57,317 nt of DNA from Candidatus Moraniibacteriota bacterium (lineage in GTDB: Bacteria; Patescibacteriota; Minisyncoccia; Moranbacterales; GCA-2747515), in NCBI GenBank assembly GCA_002747515.1, contig PDPP01000021.1, positions 1 through 57,317 on the forward strand, written 5' to 3'. A model generated the notes under the pieces. It was not told the DNA's origin, searched no databases, and saw only the letters and a list, made by a program, of their open reading frames with translations. Below are positions 7,711-15,389 of this stretch, one piece after another. Position 1 is the first letter of the stretch, and each line of letters starts with the position of its first letter. Position numbers and translations under genes: made by a program.

Positions 7711-9513
7711 TTACTTCTTTAAAGATAATGTAACACAAAAGTCGCTACCTTTGCCAATAGAACTAGTTACATCAATAGTTCCACCAAGTTCTTTGAGTAA
7801 TTTCTTTATCAGTGGCAAAGCAAGGCCTGAGCCACTATAAATACGTTTAACATGTCCATCAACTTGTTCAAATTTTTCAAAAATGATTTTTAGATTACTT
7901 TTTTTGATGCCAATGCCATTATCTTTTATGTGGATTTTTACATGCTCGTTTTTGATTTTTTCTACATAAATTTCTATTTGACCCACATTTTTTTCAGTGA
8001 ATTTTATAGCATTGTCTATGAGGTTTGTAAAAATTTGCTGTAATTTCTTTTGATCACTTTCTACAATTAATTTTTCATCTGGAAGGACAAGTTTAATTTT
8101 TTTGTGCTCAACTGCGCAACGAATTTGTGATTCAAGGTATATTTCTGTAAGGAGTTTATCAAGTCGAATAGTTTTTTTATCAAATTGCATTTTTCCTGTT
8201 TCAATTTTTTCGATATCAAGTATATTTGTAATCATTTCTGATAGATTGTCAGTATTTTTGATAATGTCTATCAATTTATTTTTCTGTTCTTTTGTGATAT
8301 CGCCACAATCTTCGTGTGTAAGCATTGATGCGAAACCTTTGATGATTGTTAAAGGAGTACGAAGCTCATGAGATGTGATTGATATAATCTCACTTTTTGT
8401 TTTTTCAACTTTTTTTAGTCTATCATAAGCTTCTGTAAGTTTTTTTCGAGATCTTTTTTCCTCTGTAATGTCTTCTATATATGCGTCGACAAAAAGTTCA
8501 TTGTTTTTTATGGAAGGGCGTGCGTAAAATCTGATCCAGAGGTCATGGCCTTTTAGCGTTTTGATTTTATATTCATTTCCAATAATTTCTTTTCCATTAA
8601 GCAATGTTTCGATTACTTCTTCTTTATCTCTTTTATTTAGAAAATCTTGCATATGAATATTATTTTTTGCAATGAATTGATCATTCGGAATTTCACCAAG
8701 TCTAATAAGAGAATTATTCCAAATGATTGGAGTGTCTAGCTTCGTTTTTTTATCTAATTTTGTTTTAAATATACCTACTGGAATGTTCTGAATAAGAGAT
8801 CTGAACTCTAATTGAATAGTTTTTTTCTGTTGTTTTAGATCTGCTCCTGTTTTTATGATATACATGATCAATCCAATCATGAGTATAAGTATGAGTATGA
8901 AGAGGCTGATAAGTCTTTGCGTAATCCTAGTTAATTCAGCCTGTATATCGTTCATATAAATACCAGTTCCGAGCATCCATCCCCATGGTTCGAATGTTGT
9001 GACATGTGATAATTTTTGGACATATTTATGCGGATTTGATTTTGATGTCCATTTGTATGATATGCAGTTATTTGTAGGATCACCATCTTTTGCTGTCTTG
9101 AGCATTTCTTCACCAAATTTGTATCCAGTAGGATCGGTATATGTATTAAAATCTGAACCATAAAGGTCTTTGTATGGGTGAGCTATCATTATCCCAGTAT
9201 CTAATGTATTTACCCAGAAATATTCATCATCATTTTTTCCATAACGAAAATTATTAATCATATTTATAGCAATTTTTTGTGCGACATCTCTATCAATAAC
9301 GCCTTGATTTTCTTTTTTATGGAGTTCATAGAGAACGCCTAAAAATTCTTCTGATATTTCATGAATGAGAGTTTTTCTTTCTTCGATTAAAACATCATTG
9401 ATTTTTGGTATGAGAAAAAAGAAAAAGAAGGAGCTAGAAATAACAGAAAAAATGATTGTGATAATTACAATTTTTTCAAATGCTATATTGAAAGTTTCTT
9501 TAAATAGATTCAT
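7711..9513 (-). CDS. sCache-PAS sensor histidine kinase (catalytically complete)
   Basis: A 600-aa membrane sensor kinase. Order: membrane helix at about 14-36; an extracytoplasmic sCache_2-type ligand domain (RYGKNDDEYFWV, MIAHPYKDLYGSDF, the WGWMLGTGIYMNDI signature); second helix at about 198-220; PAS-like domain at about 230-350; HisKA with SHELRTP (phospho-acceptor His382); and an HATPase domain with NLIDNAIKFT, DNGIGI and a G2 box written GSGLALPL rather than GxGLGL. It should autophosphorylate and pass phosphate to the receiver encoded 19 nt downstream. The next gene upstream is a close paralogue with the acceptor His lost. The ligand is unknown; sCache domains often bind small organic acids. 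Confidence 0.92.
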   Translation of the reverse strand: MNLFKETFNIAFEKIVIITIIFSVISSSFFFFFLIPKINDVLIEERKTLIHEISEEFLGVLYELHKKENQGVIDRDVAQKIAINMINNFRYGKNDDEYFWVNTLDTGIMIAHPYKDLYGSDFNTYTDPTGYKFGEEMLKTAKDGDPTNNCISYKWTSKSNPHKYVQKLSHVTTFEPWGWMLGTGIYMNDIQAELTRITQRLISLFILILILMIGLIMYIIKTGADLKQQKKTIQLEFRSLIQNIPVGIFKTKLDKKTKLDTPIIWNNSLIRLGEIPNDQFIAKNNIHMQDFLNKRDKEEVIETLLNGKEIIGNEYKIKTLKGHDLWIRFYARPSIKNNELFVDAYIEDITEEKRSRKKLTEAYDRLKKVEKTKSEIISITSHELRTPLTIIKGFASMLTHEDCGDITKEQKNKLIDIIKNTDNLSEMITNILDIEKIETGKMQFDKKTIRLDKLLTEIYLESQIRCAVEHKKIKLVLPDEKLIVESDQKKLQQIFTNLIDNAIKFTEKNVGQIEIYVEKIKNEHVKIHIKDNGIGIKKSNLKIIFEKFEQVDGHVKRIYSGSGLALPLIKKLLKELGGTIDVTSSIGKGSDFCVTLSLKK

Positions 9514-9526
9514 GATATTGACAGTG

Positions 9527-11320
9527 TTAAATATTTTTAATTAAAGGAAATGTGATGTAAAAGTCACTTCCTTTTTTAGATTGACTTTCAAACTCTATTT
9601 TTCCATTTAGTTGTTCGACAATTGTTTTCACAATTGGTAGACCAAGTCCAGAGCCATTCATTTTTCTTTCAATATTATTTTCAACTTGTGTGAATTTCTT
9701 AAATACCTTTTCTTTATCTTCTTTTGAAATTCCAATGCCATTATCTTTTATATGTATTTTCACTGTATTAGACGTTACTTCTGTGAAAATTTCTATCACA
9801 CCAGTTTTGTTTTTTGTGAATTTAAAAGCGTTATCGAGAAGGTTTGTGAAAACTCTTTTTAATTGTGCTTTGTCGGCATTGATGTAGATTTTTGGATGTG
9901 TGAGATTAATTATGCACTTCTTTTTTTCTAGTATACAACGTGCTTGAAAATCTTCATGTACATCTTTTAACACTTCATTCATTTCAACTTTTGTGATGTT
10001 AAGATTCATTTCACCTTTTTCTAACTTTTCAAGATCCATCATATTATTGATCATTTCCAATAATTTATTGGTGTTTTTTTTAATTTTTTGAAGATAGTTT
10101 TTTTGTTGTTTATTGAAGTTTTTTGTGTTTTCTTTTGAAAAATAAGAAATTATATCATTGATGTTTGCGAGGGGGGTTTTGAGTTCATAAGATGTGATTG
10201 ATATAATTTCATTTTTTATTTCACCAATTTTCCATAACTCATCGTATGATTTTTTAAGTAATTTGTCTGCCTCATAATTTCTTGTTACATTTTCAATTGA
10301 TGCATCAAGAAATGTTTTGAAATTCTTTTTTGTGATGTAACCAAAAATTCGAATCCATAAATGTTTGCCAGTAAATGTACGTATTTCATATTCTTTTCCT
10401 AGGAGTGTGCCATCTTTTGCTCTTTTTATAATGTCAATTCGATCCTCTTGATTGACTAGAAGATTTTGTAATCGAAATCCATGCTTACTAGGATAATCTT
10501 CATAAGGAAATTCACAAGTATTTATAAGAGATTTGTTCCATAAGATCAGCGAGGAGCCTTTATTATCTTTTGCGAGTTCAATTCTAAAAACAGCAATTGG
10601 CAAGTTTTTAATTAATGACATGAATTGTAGTTCAATCTCATTTTTTTGCTTTTCAATTTTTGCACTAGTTCTGAGAATATAGATCAATAGGCTAATTATG
10701 AGAAAAAGAATGGAAGAAAAGACGCTAACGATCTTGCGTATTATTGCATTGATTTCTTGTGTAATATCATCAATATATACACCAGTACCAATTAGCCATT
10801 GCCACGGTTCAAATTGTGCAAAATATGAAAGTTTTTGTCCAATTTTATCAGATTCAGTTTTATTCCATTTGTATGATATAAAAAGGTTTTCTGCATTACT
10901 TCGTGTATCTTTTAACGCATCTTTTCCGAAAGGGTGTCCGATAGTGTCAATTTCATCTATCATTGTTTTATTAAGTTGATTTTTGAATGGCGTTGCAATT
11001 ATTTTTTTATTTTTTGCATCAATTGCAAAAAAATAATCATTATTTTGATAAAGATATCCATTAATTATATCTTTAGCGATTTCTTCTGCTTGTCCATCTG
11101 GTAAGTATTTAGTCTGTTCTTGTGTCTCTAGTTCTTCAAATACTTCAACCATAAAATTTGTCATTTCACGAACGATTTGTTTTCTCTCTTCCATCAATAT
11201 TTCATTGATGCGAGGAATAATGTAGAAGAAAAAAATAACAATCATTGTGATAAGGTATACAATAGAAATGAATAACATTTTCTTAAAAGTGGTGTCAAGA
11301 AAAATTTTAAAAAATGGCAT
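9527..11320 (-). CDS. sCache-PAS histidine-kinase paralogue lacking the phospho-acceptor His
   Basis: A 597-aa paralogue of the downstream kinase, same architecture throughout: helix, sCache_2 domain ending WQWLIGTGVYIDDI, helix, PAS, HisKA, HATPase. The H-box reads SYELKTP instead of SHELRTP: residue 378 is Tyr, encoded TAT, where CAT would give His. The ATPase part looks intact (NLLDNAFKFT, DNGIGI, GSGLGLPI). It therefore cannot autophosphorylate in the usual way, but could bind ATP, heterodimerise with the neighbouring kinase and phosphorylate its His, or act as a ligand-sensing regulator. It is the first gene of the operon, 13 nt before its paralogue. No frameshift or stop suggests simple decay. 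Confidence 0.9.
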   Translation of the reverse strand: MPFFKIFLDTTFKKMLFISIVYLITMIVIFFFYIIPRINEILMEERKQIVREMTNFMVEVFEELETQEQTKYLPDGQAEEIAKDIINGYLYQNNDYFFAIDAKNKKIIATPFKNQLNKTMIDEIDTIGHPFGKDALKDTRSNAENLFISYKWNKTESDKIGQKLSYFAQFEPWQWLIGTGVYIDDITQEINAIIRKIVSVFSSILFLIISLLIYILRTSAKIEKQKNEIELQFMSLIKNLPIAVFRIELAKDNKGSSLILWNKSLINTCEFPYEDYPSKHGFRLQNLLVNQEDRIDIIKRAKDGTLLGKEYEIRTFTGKHLWIRIFGYITKKNFKTFLDASIENVTRNYEADKLLKKSYDELWKIGEIKNEIISITSYELKTPLANINDIISYFSKENTKNFNKQQKNYLQKIKKNTNKLLEMINNMMDLEKLEKGEMNLNITKVEMNEVLKDVHEDFQARCILEKKKCIINLTHPKIYINADKAQLKRVFTNLLDNAFKFTKNKTGVIEIFTEVTSNTVKIHIKDNGIGISKEDKEKVFKKFTQVENNIERKMNGSGLGLPIVKTIVEQLNGKIEFESQSKKGSDFYITFPLIKNI

Positions 11321-11406
11321 ATCTGTAGATAATTATTTTTTAAGTGTAGACAAATACAAGAATCTTTTGCAGTATATACTTATATAATAACACATTTTAT
11401 AGAATG

Positions 11407-11435
11407 TTGATGTATTAATTGATTTATGGTATGAT
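11407..11435 (+). promoter_or_regulatory. Sigma70-type promoter, TTGATG-N17-TATGAT
   Basis: The -35 (11407-11412) and -10 (11430-11435) are spaced 17 nt apart, with a TGG before the -10. It should drive engB and give a leader of about 25 nt. Confidence 0.6.
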
Positions 11436-11467
11436 TTTACGATAGAAATTTGTTTTAATTTAAATTG

Positions 11468-12040
11468 ATGGAAATTACAAGTGCACAATTTATTCGTGGT
11501 GTTGTTGGGTCACATAATTTGCTTGTAGATGAAAAACCACAAGTGGCATTTGTAGGACGTTCAAATGTAGGTAAATCAAGTGTAATTAATATGCTTGTTG
11601 GACAAAAAAGTCTTGTGCACTCTTCTTCTACACCAGGTAAGACACAAGAAATTAATTTTTTTCTGATTAATGATAGACTATATTTTGTGGATTTGCCTGG
11701 TTATGGATATGCTAAAACAGGCTTGAAGCATCGCGAAAAATTACGACGATTGATATTGTGGTATTTGATTAGTGGGGAAGCACCAGTATCAAAAGTTGTT
11801 GTGATTACTGATGCAAAAGCAGGGCTGCGAGATTTTGATAGAGAGATGATTGGTGTGTTACAAGAATATGAACATCCATTTGTAATTGCAGCAAATAAAA
11901 TAGATAAATTAAACCAAAAAGAGTTACATCGGTCACTTAAATTAATTTCAGAAGAAATAGGCGATTGGGTAAAAATTTTTCCCATTTCTGCAAAGACAGG
12001 AAAGGGAAAGAATGCGTTGTTAAAAGAAGTGTTATTGTAG
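11468..12040 (+). CDS. engB: Ribosome-biogenesis GTP-binding protein EngB (YsxC/YihA)
   Basis: A small TrmE-Era-type GTPase needed for late 50S subunit assembly. Motifs are complete: G1 GRSNVGKSS near residue 31, G2-region STPGKTQEINFF, G3 DLPGYGYA, G4 ANKIDKL and G5 ISAKTGKG. The ORF track starts at TTG (11465); the ATG one codon later is the more likely start. At 190 aa its length is normal. It is monocistronic, with its own promoter and a terminator overlapping the end of the convergent gene. Confidence 0.93.
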   Translation: MEITSAQFIRGVVGSHNLLVDEKPQVAFVGRSNVGKSSVINMLVGQKSLVHSSSTPGKTQEINFFLINDRLYFVDLPGYGYAKTGLKHREKLRRLILWYLISGEAPVSKVVVITDAKAGLRDFDREMIGVLQEYEHPFVIAANKIDKLNQKELHRSLKLISEEIGDWVKIFPISAKTGKGKNALLKEVLL

Positions 12041-12115
12041 TATTATTTTTATCTAATGTACTATTTTTGAAAAAAAATGATAAAGTTTTTTAGTATTTAA
12101 TATAATAAAAGCGTG

Positions 12116-12150
12116 AAAACATCAGCTATAATTATGCTGGTGTTTTTTGG
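12116..12150 (+). terminator. Terminator downstream of engB
   Basis: AAAACATCAGC/GCTGGTGTTTT stem with one G-U wobble, followed by a T-run. It overlaps the 3' end of the convergent minus-strand gene. Confidence 0.6.
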
Positions 12151-13454
12151 TATGCGAGTAATCCACAAAAGACAAAAAATCCAATAAGCCCGCTATGCGA
12201 TGTCCACAACCAATGATCAAAAAGTGAAGAAAGTAAAAACATACATAAAATAGTTGCTAATACTGTTTTTTCTAAAGAATATTTTTGTGTGTAAGAGAAT
12301 ATATTTTTGCATGCATAAAAAATAAATAACCACAGAAAAATACTTCCAATTAGTCCAATTTCTGCAAAAATAAGTAAGGCGGATTGATGAACGGGTTGAT
12401 AATACCATATTGGATGGATATTGTTGTAAGTTTTTGCGACGGTGTTTGTATAATTTCCGACACCCACGCCTGTCAAGGTGTGATGTGTGACGATATGGTG
12501 TGCATGTATGAGATAGGTTTTTCGATCAGAAATTGAATTGTGTGTAGGTGTCGTGTGATGTACACGTGTAGAAAAAATCGGCAAAAAAGTTATGAAGCAA
12601 AATATGCTTATACAAAACATGATTATGATGTGCATGGACATTTTTCTTTTGTTTGTATATTTTTCTTTGCAAAATACAATGGTAGACAGAAGTATAATTG
12701 TGATACATCCAGATACCCATGCTGTACGAGAAAAGGTGAATATCAGATTAATCATAAAAAGTGCAGTAACAAAATAAGAAAATACGTGATATTTCTGGGA
12801 ACATTTCTTTGTCGCAAGATGTGTGTAAATGTTACATATTAGTGCAATGATTACAAAGCTACCAAAAATGTTTGGATGAGGAAAGCCGCCATAAACGCGT
12901 AACCATCTTTCAGCATGAGTGGTAATTGTTGCAGTGCTGCCGTGCCATACATCATGATTTTGTAGTCCGAGAAGTGTATATGCAAATGTATTTTGTGTAC
13001 AAAATTGATATAAACCTAAAATGCTGTGAAAAAGCATACTTACTAAAAATATTTTTGATATGTGCCGTAATGAATACGATTGAATTTGTGTAAGAAAAAA
13101 AATACATAAACACATCGTTAATTTGAACCAAAAGTATAAACCAACTTCGAAATTGTCTGACCATGAGAGAGAAAATAATGTCCATATACAAAGAAGTAAT
13201 GCTAGAATACTTATTTTTTTATTGGTGATAATATATGAATATATCTTTTTTTTGTATAAAAAAACATTACATAAAAACCAAAATAAAAATATTCCATCAA
13301 AAGCATATATACCAATTGTGCCATATTGCCACTTTTCATTATTGAGAAAAGTTTCTTTAATAATCCAGATAGTTTGCCATGGCAAAAGAAATATTAAAAT
13401 GTAAAACAAAATGGTATGTATATTTTTCAATCTCATTTTTTTTGCAATAATCAT
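12132..13454 (-). CDS. O-antigen ligase/polymerase-like membrane protein (Wzy_C family)
   Basis: A 440-aa polytopic membrane protein with about 10-12 hydrophobic segments. The C-terminal half shows the Wzy_C/WaaL pattern: a long outer loop with GVGVGNYTN and then PVHQSALLIFAEIGLIGSIFLW. Such proteins join or polymerise surface sugar chains on a lipid carrier. In an organism that may lack lipopolysaccharide it could instead attach glycans to other surface acceptors. A second in-frame Met six codons in (MRLKNIHT) could be the start. It is the last gene of a minus-strand operon after clpC, comF and the L,D-transpeptidase. The exact reaction is unknown. Confidence 0.75.
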   Translation of the reverse strand: MIIAKKMRLKNIHTILFYILIFLLPWQTIWIIKETFLNNEKWQYGTIGIYAFDGIFLFWFLCNVFLYKKKIYSYIITNKKISILALLLCIWTLFSLSWSDNFEVGLYFWFKLTMCLCIFFLTQIQSYSLRHISKIFLVSMLFHSILGLYQFCTQNTFAYTLLGLQNHDVWHGSTATITTHAERWLRVYGGFPHPNIFGSFVIIALICNIYTHLATKKCSQKYHVFSYFVTALFMINLIFTFSRTAWVSGCITIILLSTIVFCKEKYTNKRKMSMHIIIMFCISIFCFITFLPIFSTRVHHTTPTHNSISDRKTYLIHAHHIVTHHTLTGVGVGNYTNTVAKTYNNIHPIWYYQPVHQSALLIFAEIGLIGSIFLWLFIFYACKNIFSYTQKYSLEKTVLATILCMFLLSSLFDHWLWTSHSGLIGFFVFCGLLAYQKTPA

Positions 13455-13508
13455 ATGTTGCGTGAATAAAACACATTGTTACATTTATGTCTTTTAAATG
13501 AGGGTGTG

Positions 13509-14645
13509 TTAGTAATGAGTAATTATGGGCGTGCCAATTTCTGCCCATTCATAAACTTTTTTTGCTGGACCTACGCCAAGTCGCATACAGCCATGTGAAA
13601 CTGGAATACCAAGATGGTTTTGTCCCTCTTTGTATCCACCTGGCCATTCTGGTAATTCGTGAATGCCATATTTTCCATCAGATGTAATCGCCATCCAATA
13701 AGGCATATAAAGGCTATATTTTTTTGACCATGGACGTGGGTGTTTGTTATAAATTTGAAATTGTCCTACAGGAGTATTCATTCCTGATTTGCCCGATGAG
13801 ATTAAAAATGAATCAATGAGTTTTCCATTTTCAAAAATAGTCATAATTTGTGTTGCAAGATTTACATCAATATATTTTCCATCAGAAATTTGGGCTTGTG
13901 TGAATTTTCGTGCTTGACCAAGTCGTTCTTGTAGGTTTTCTGCCCATGTTTTTGGTTTTGGTGCAATTGTTGTAAATGTTGTTTGGCTTATTGTCTCATA
14001 ATCTGTATTGCGACCACCATTTGTTTTAGCGCGAATTGTGAGTGTGTATTTTGTATTATCTTGCAGGGGTTCTTGTGGTAGTATATTAAATTTGGTTTTT
14101 TGGGGATTGTTTTGATATTTGACTGGCACATTTGGTTCAAGGATGAAATCAACATAAAAGCCTTTGATGGATTTTTCAAATTGCACTGTGAGTGGATCTT
14201 CGATGTCGAGTCGTATATCAGTTGCTGCATCTTGTGGTGTGACGTTAAGTACTTTTGGAATTTTTGGTGTAGTGAAGGAAAAATTTGCTGCAGCTATTTG
14301 TTGCAGTTGATTTTTTCCACGTCCTTCAGGAATTGATACATGATATGTTTGATTAGGATTCCATGAATACTTTGGTGTGATGGTAATTTGAGTGTGTGCA
14401 TCATTGATAACAGCAGTCATTGGTGTGCGTGGTGTGATCGTGACATTTTTCTGGTAGTATTCTTTGTCAACAGGTTTTCCAAGATTAATTACAAATGCAT
14501 CAGAAGGCAGAATTTTATGACCATTTTGTTGTGACATTGGTATTGCTGCAAAATGCGGAGATGTTGCATAAATATATGTACTGACAAGGATCGTGGGAAT
14601 TAATAAAAAAAGAAAAAAGAGAATATTTTTCAAGATCTTTTTCAT
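13509..14645 (-). CDS. Exported L,D-transpeptidase (YkuD) with Ig-like domains
   Basis: A 378-aa cell-wall enzyme. It has an N-terminal signal or anchor (residues about 7-27), then two bacterial Ig-like (SbsA/Big_5-type) domains recognisable by the ...VTPQDAATDI... and TTFTTI ends, and a C-terminal YkuD domain of about 120 aa. The active site GIPVSHGCMRLG carries the catalytic Cys353 and its His. It should make 3-3 crosslinks in peptidoglycan or attach proteins to it. It starts 9 nt after comF, in one operon with clpC, comF and the Wzy_C-like gene. Confidence 0.9.
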   Translation of the reverse strand: MKKILKNILFFLFLLIPTILVSTYIYATSPHFAAIPMSQQNGHKILPSDAFVINLGKPVDKEYYQKNVTITPRTPMTAVINDAHTQITITPKYSWNPNQTYHVSIPEGRGKNQLQQIAAANFSFTTPKIPKVLNVTPQDAATDIRLDIEDPLTVQFEKSIKGFYVDFILEPNVPVKYQNNPQKTKFNILPQEPLQDNTKYTLTIRAKTNGGRNTDYETISQTTFTTIAPKPKTWAENLQERLGQARKFTQAQISDGKYIDVNLATQIMTIFENGKLIDSFLISSGKSGMNTPVGQFQIYNKHPRPWSKKYSLYMPYWMAITSDGKYGIHELPEWPGGYKEGQNHLGIPVSHGCMRLGVGPAKKVYEWAEIGTPIITHY

Positions 14646-14654
14646 AAGCGTGTT

Positions 14655-15389
14655 CTACTCTCTTGCTAAGACGAGGCAATATACATTTTTTGCACCAGAT
14701 TTTTTCAGTACTGAAGCACATTCTTCAAGAGTTGTGCCAGTCGTTATAATATCGTCAATCAAGAGAATATTTTTTTGTTTAATTGTTTCTGTATGTGATA
14801 TGTGAAAAGCATTGCTCAAATTATTTTTTCGATTATTTTTGTTTTTTGTGCGAGCTTGCGGTTTTGTATATCGCATACGTATTAGTATATCAGTAATGAT
14901 AGGAATTTGTAAGTCGAGTGCATATGCAAGCTCTTCTGCTTGATTAAACCCGCGCCAGCGCAAACGTCTTTTGTGTAGAGGGACAGGAATGATGATGTCA
15001 GGAGCGGGGAGATTTGAATTTTGTAATGATTGTGCAAGTAATAAAGCTAATGGTTCTGATAAATCCTTCACAAATCGGTATTTATAATAATGAATTGCCT
15101 TTTTTAATAACGTGTCGCTATAGTGTGATGCAATAAATACACCATCAATTGATGTGTTTTTTTGCAAACATTCAAAACATGTTTCACCATTATGTGTAAT
15201 ATGTTTTTTACAAATAGGACAATGTTGTTCTGTCAAAATTGGCAATGTTGTATGACACTTATTGCAAATCCAGTGGTCATATGTTCCACATCCGAGACAG
15301 CGGATAGGAAAAAGTCCATCAATTATGAGGTTTTTGATGGACTTGTAGAATGTGTGCAGGTTATGAGATAGTAATTTTATTTTGGACAT
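14655..15389 (-). CDS. comF: ComF family amidophosphoribosyltransferase-like protein
   Basis: ComF proteins take part in DNA uptake and recombination in naturally competent bacteria. Here an N-terminal double zinc ribbon (CLGCG, CNKC, CPICKK, CFEC) is followed by a phosphoribosyltransferase fold with the PRPP loop NILLIDDIITTGTTLEE. The ORF track begins at 15518, deep inside clpC; the Met at 15389 (MSKIKLLSH) matches the usual ComF start and leaves a 29-nt overlap with the clpC end, which implies translational coupling. Uptake of foreign DNA would suit a reduced, possibly symbiotic cell, but no other competence gene is in view. Confidence 0.87.
   Translation of the reverse strand: MSKIKLLSHNLHTFYKSIKNLIIDGLFPIRCLGCGTYDHWICNKCHTTLPILTEQHCPICKKHITHNGETCFECLQKNTSIDGVFIASHYSDTLLKKAIHYYKYRFVKDLSEPLALLLAQSLQNSNLPAPDIIIPVPLHKRRLRWRGFNQAEELAYALDLQIPIITDILIRMRYTKPQARTKNKNNRKNNLSNAFHISHTETIKQKNILLIDDIITTGTTLEECASVLKKSGAKNVYCLVLARE

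Noticed and set aside
12540-12842. 100-aa plus-strand ORF inside the Wzy_C-like gene
   Set aside because: Shadow of the minus-strand membrane protein, His/Cys/Tyr-rich in an unnatural way.
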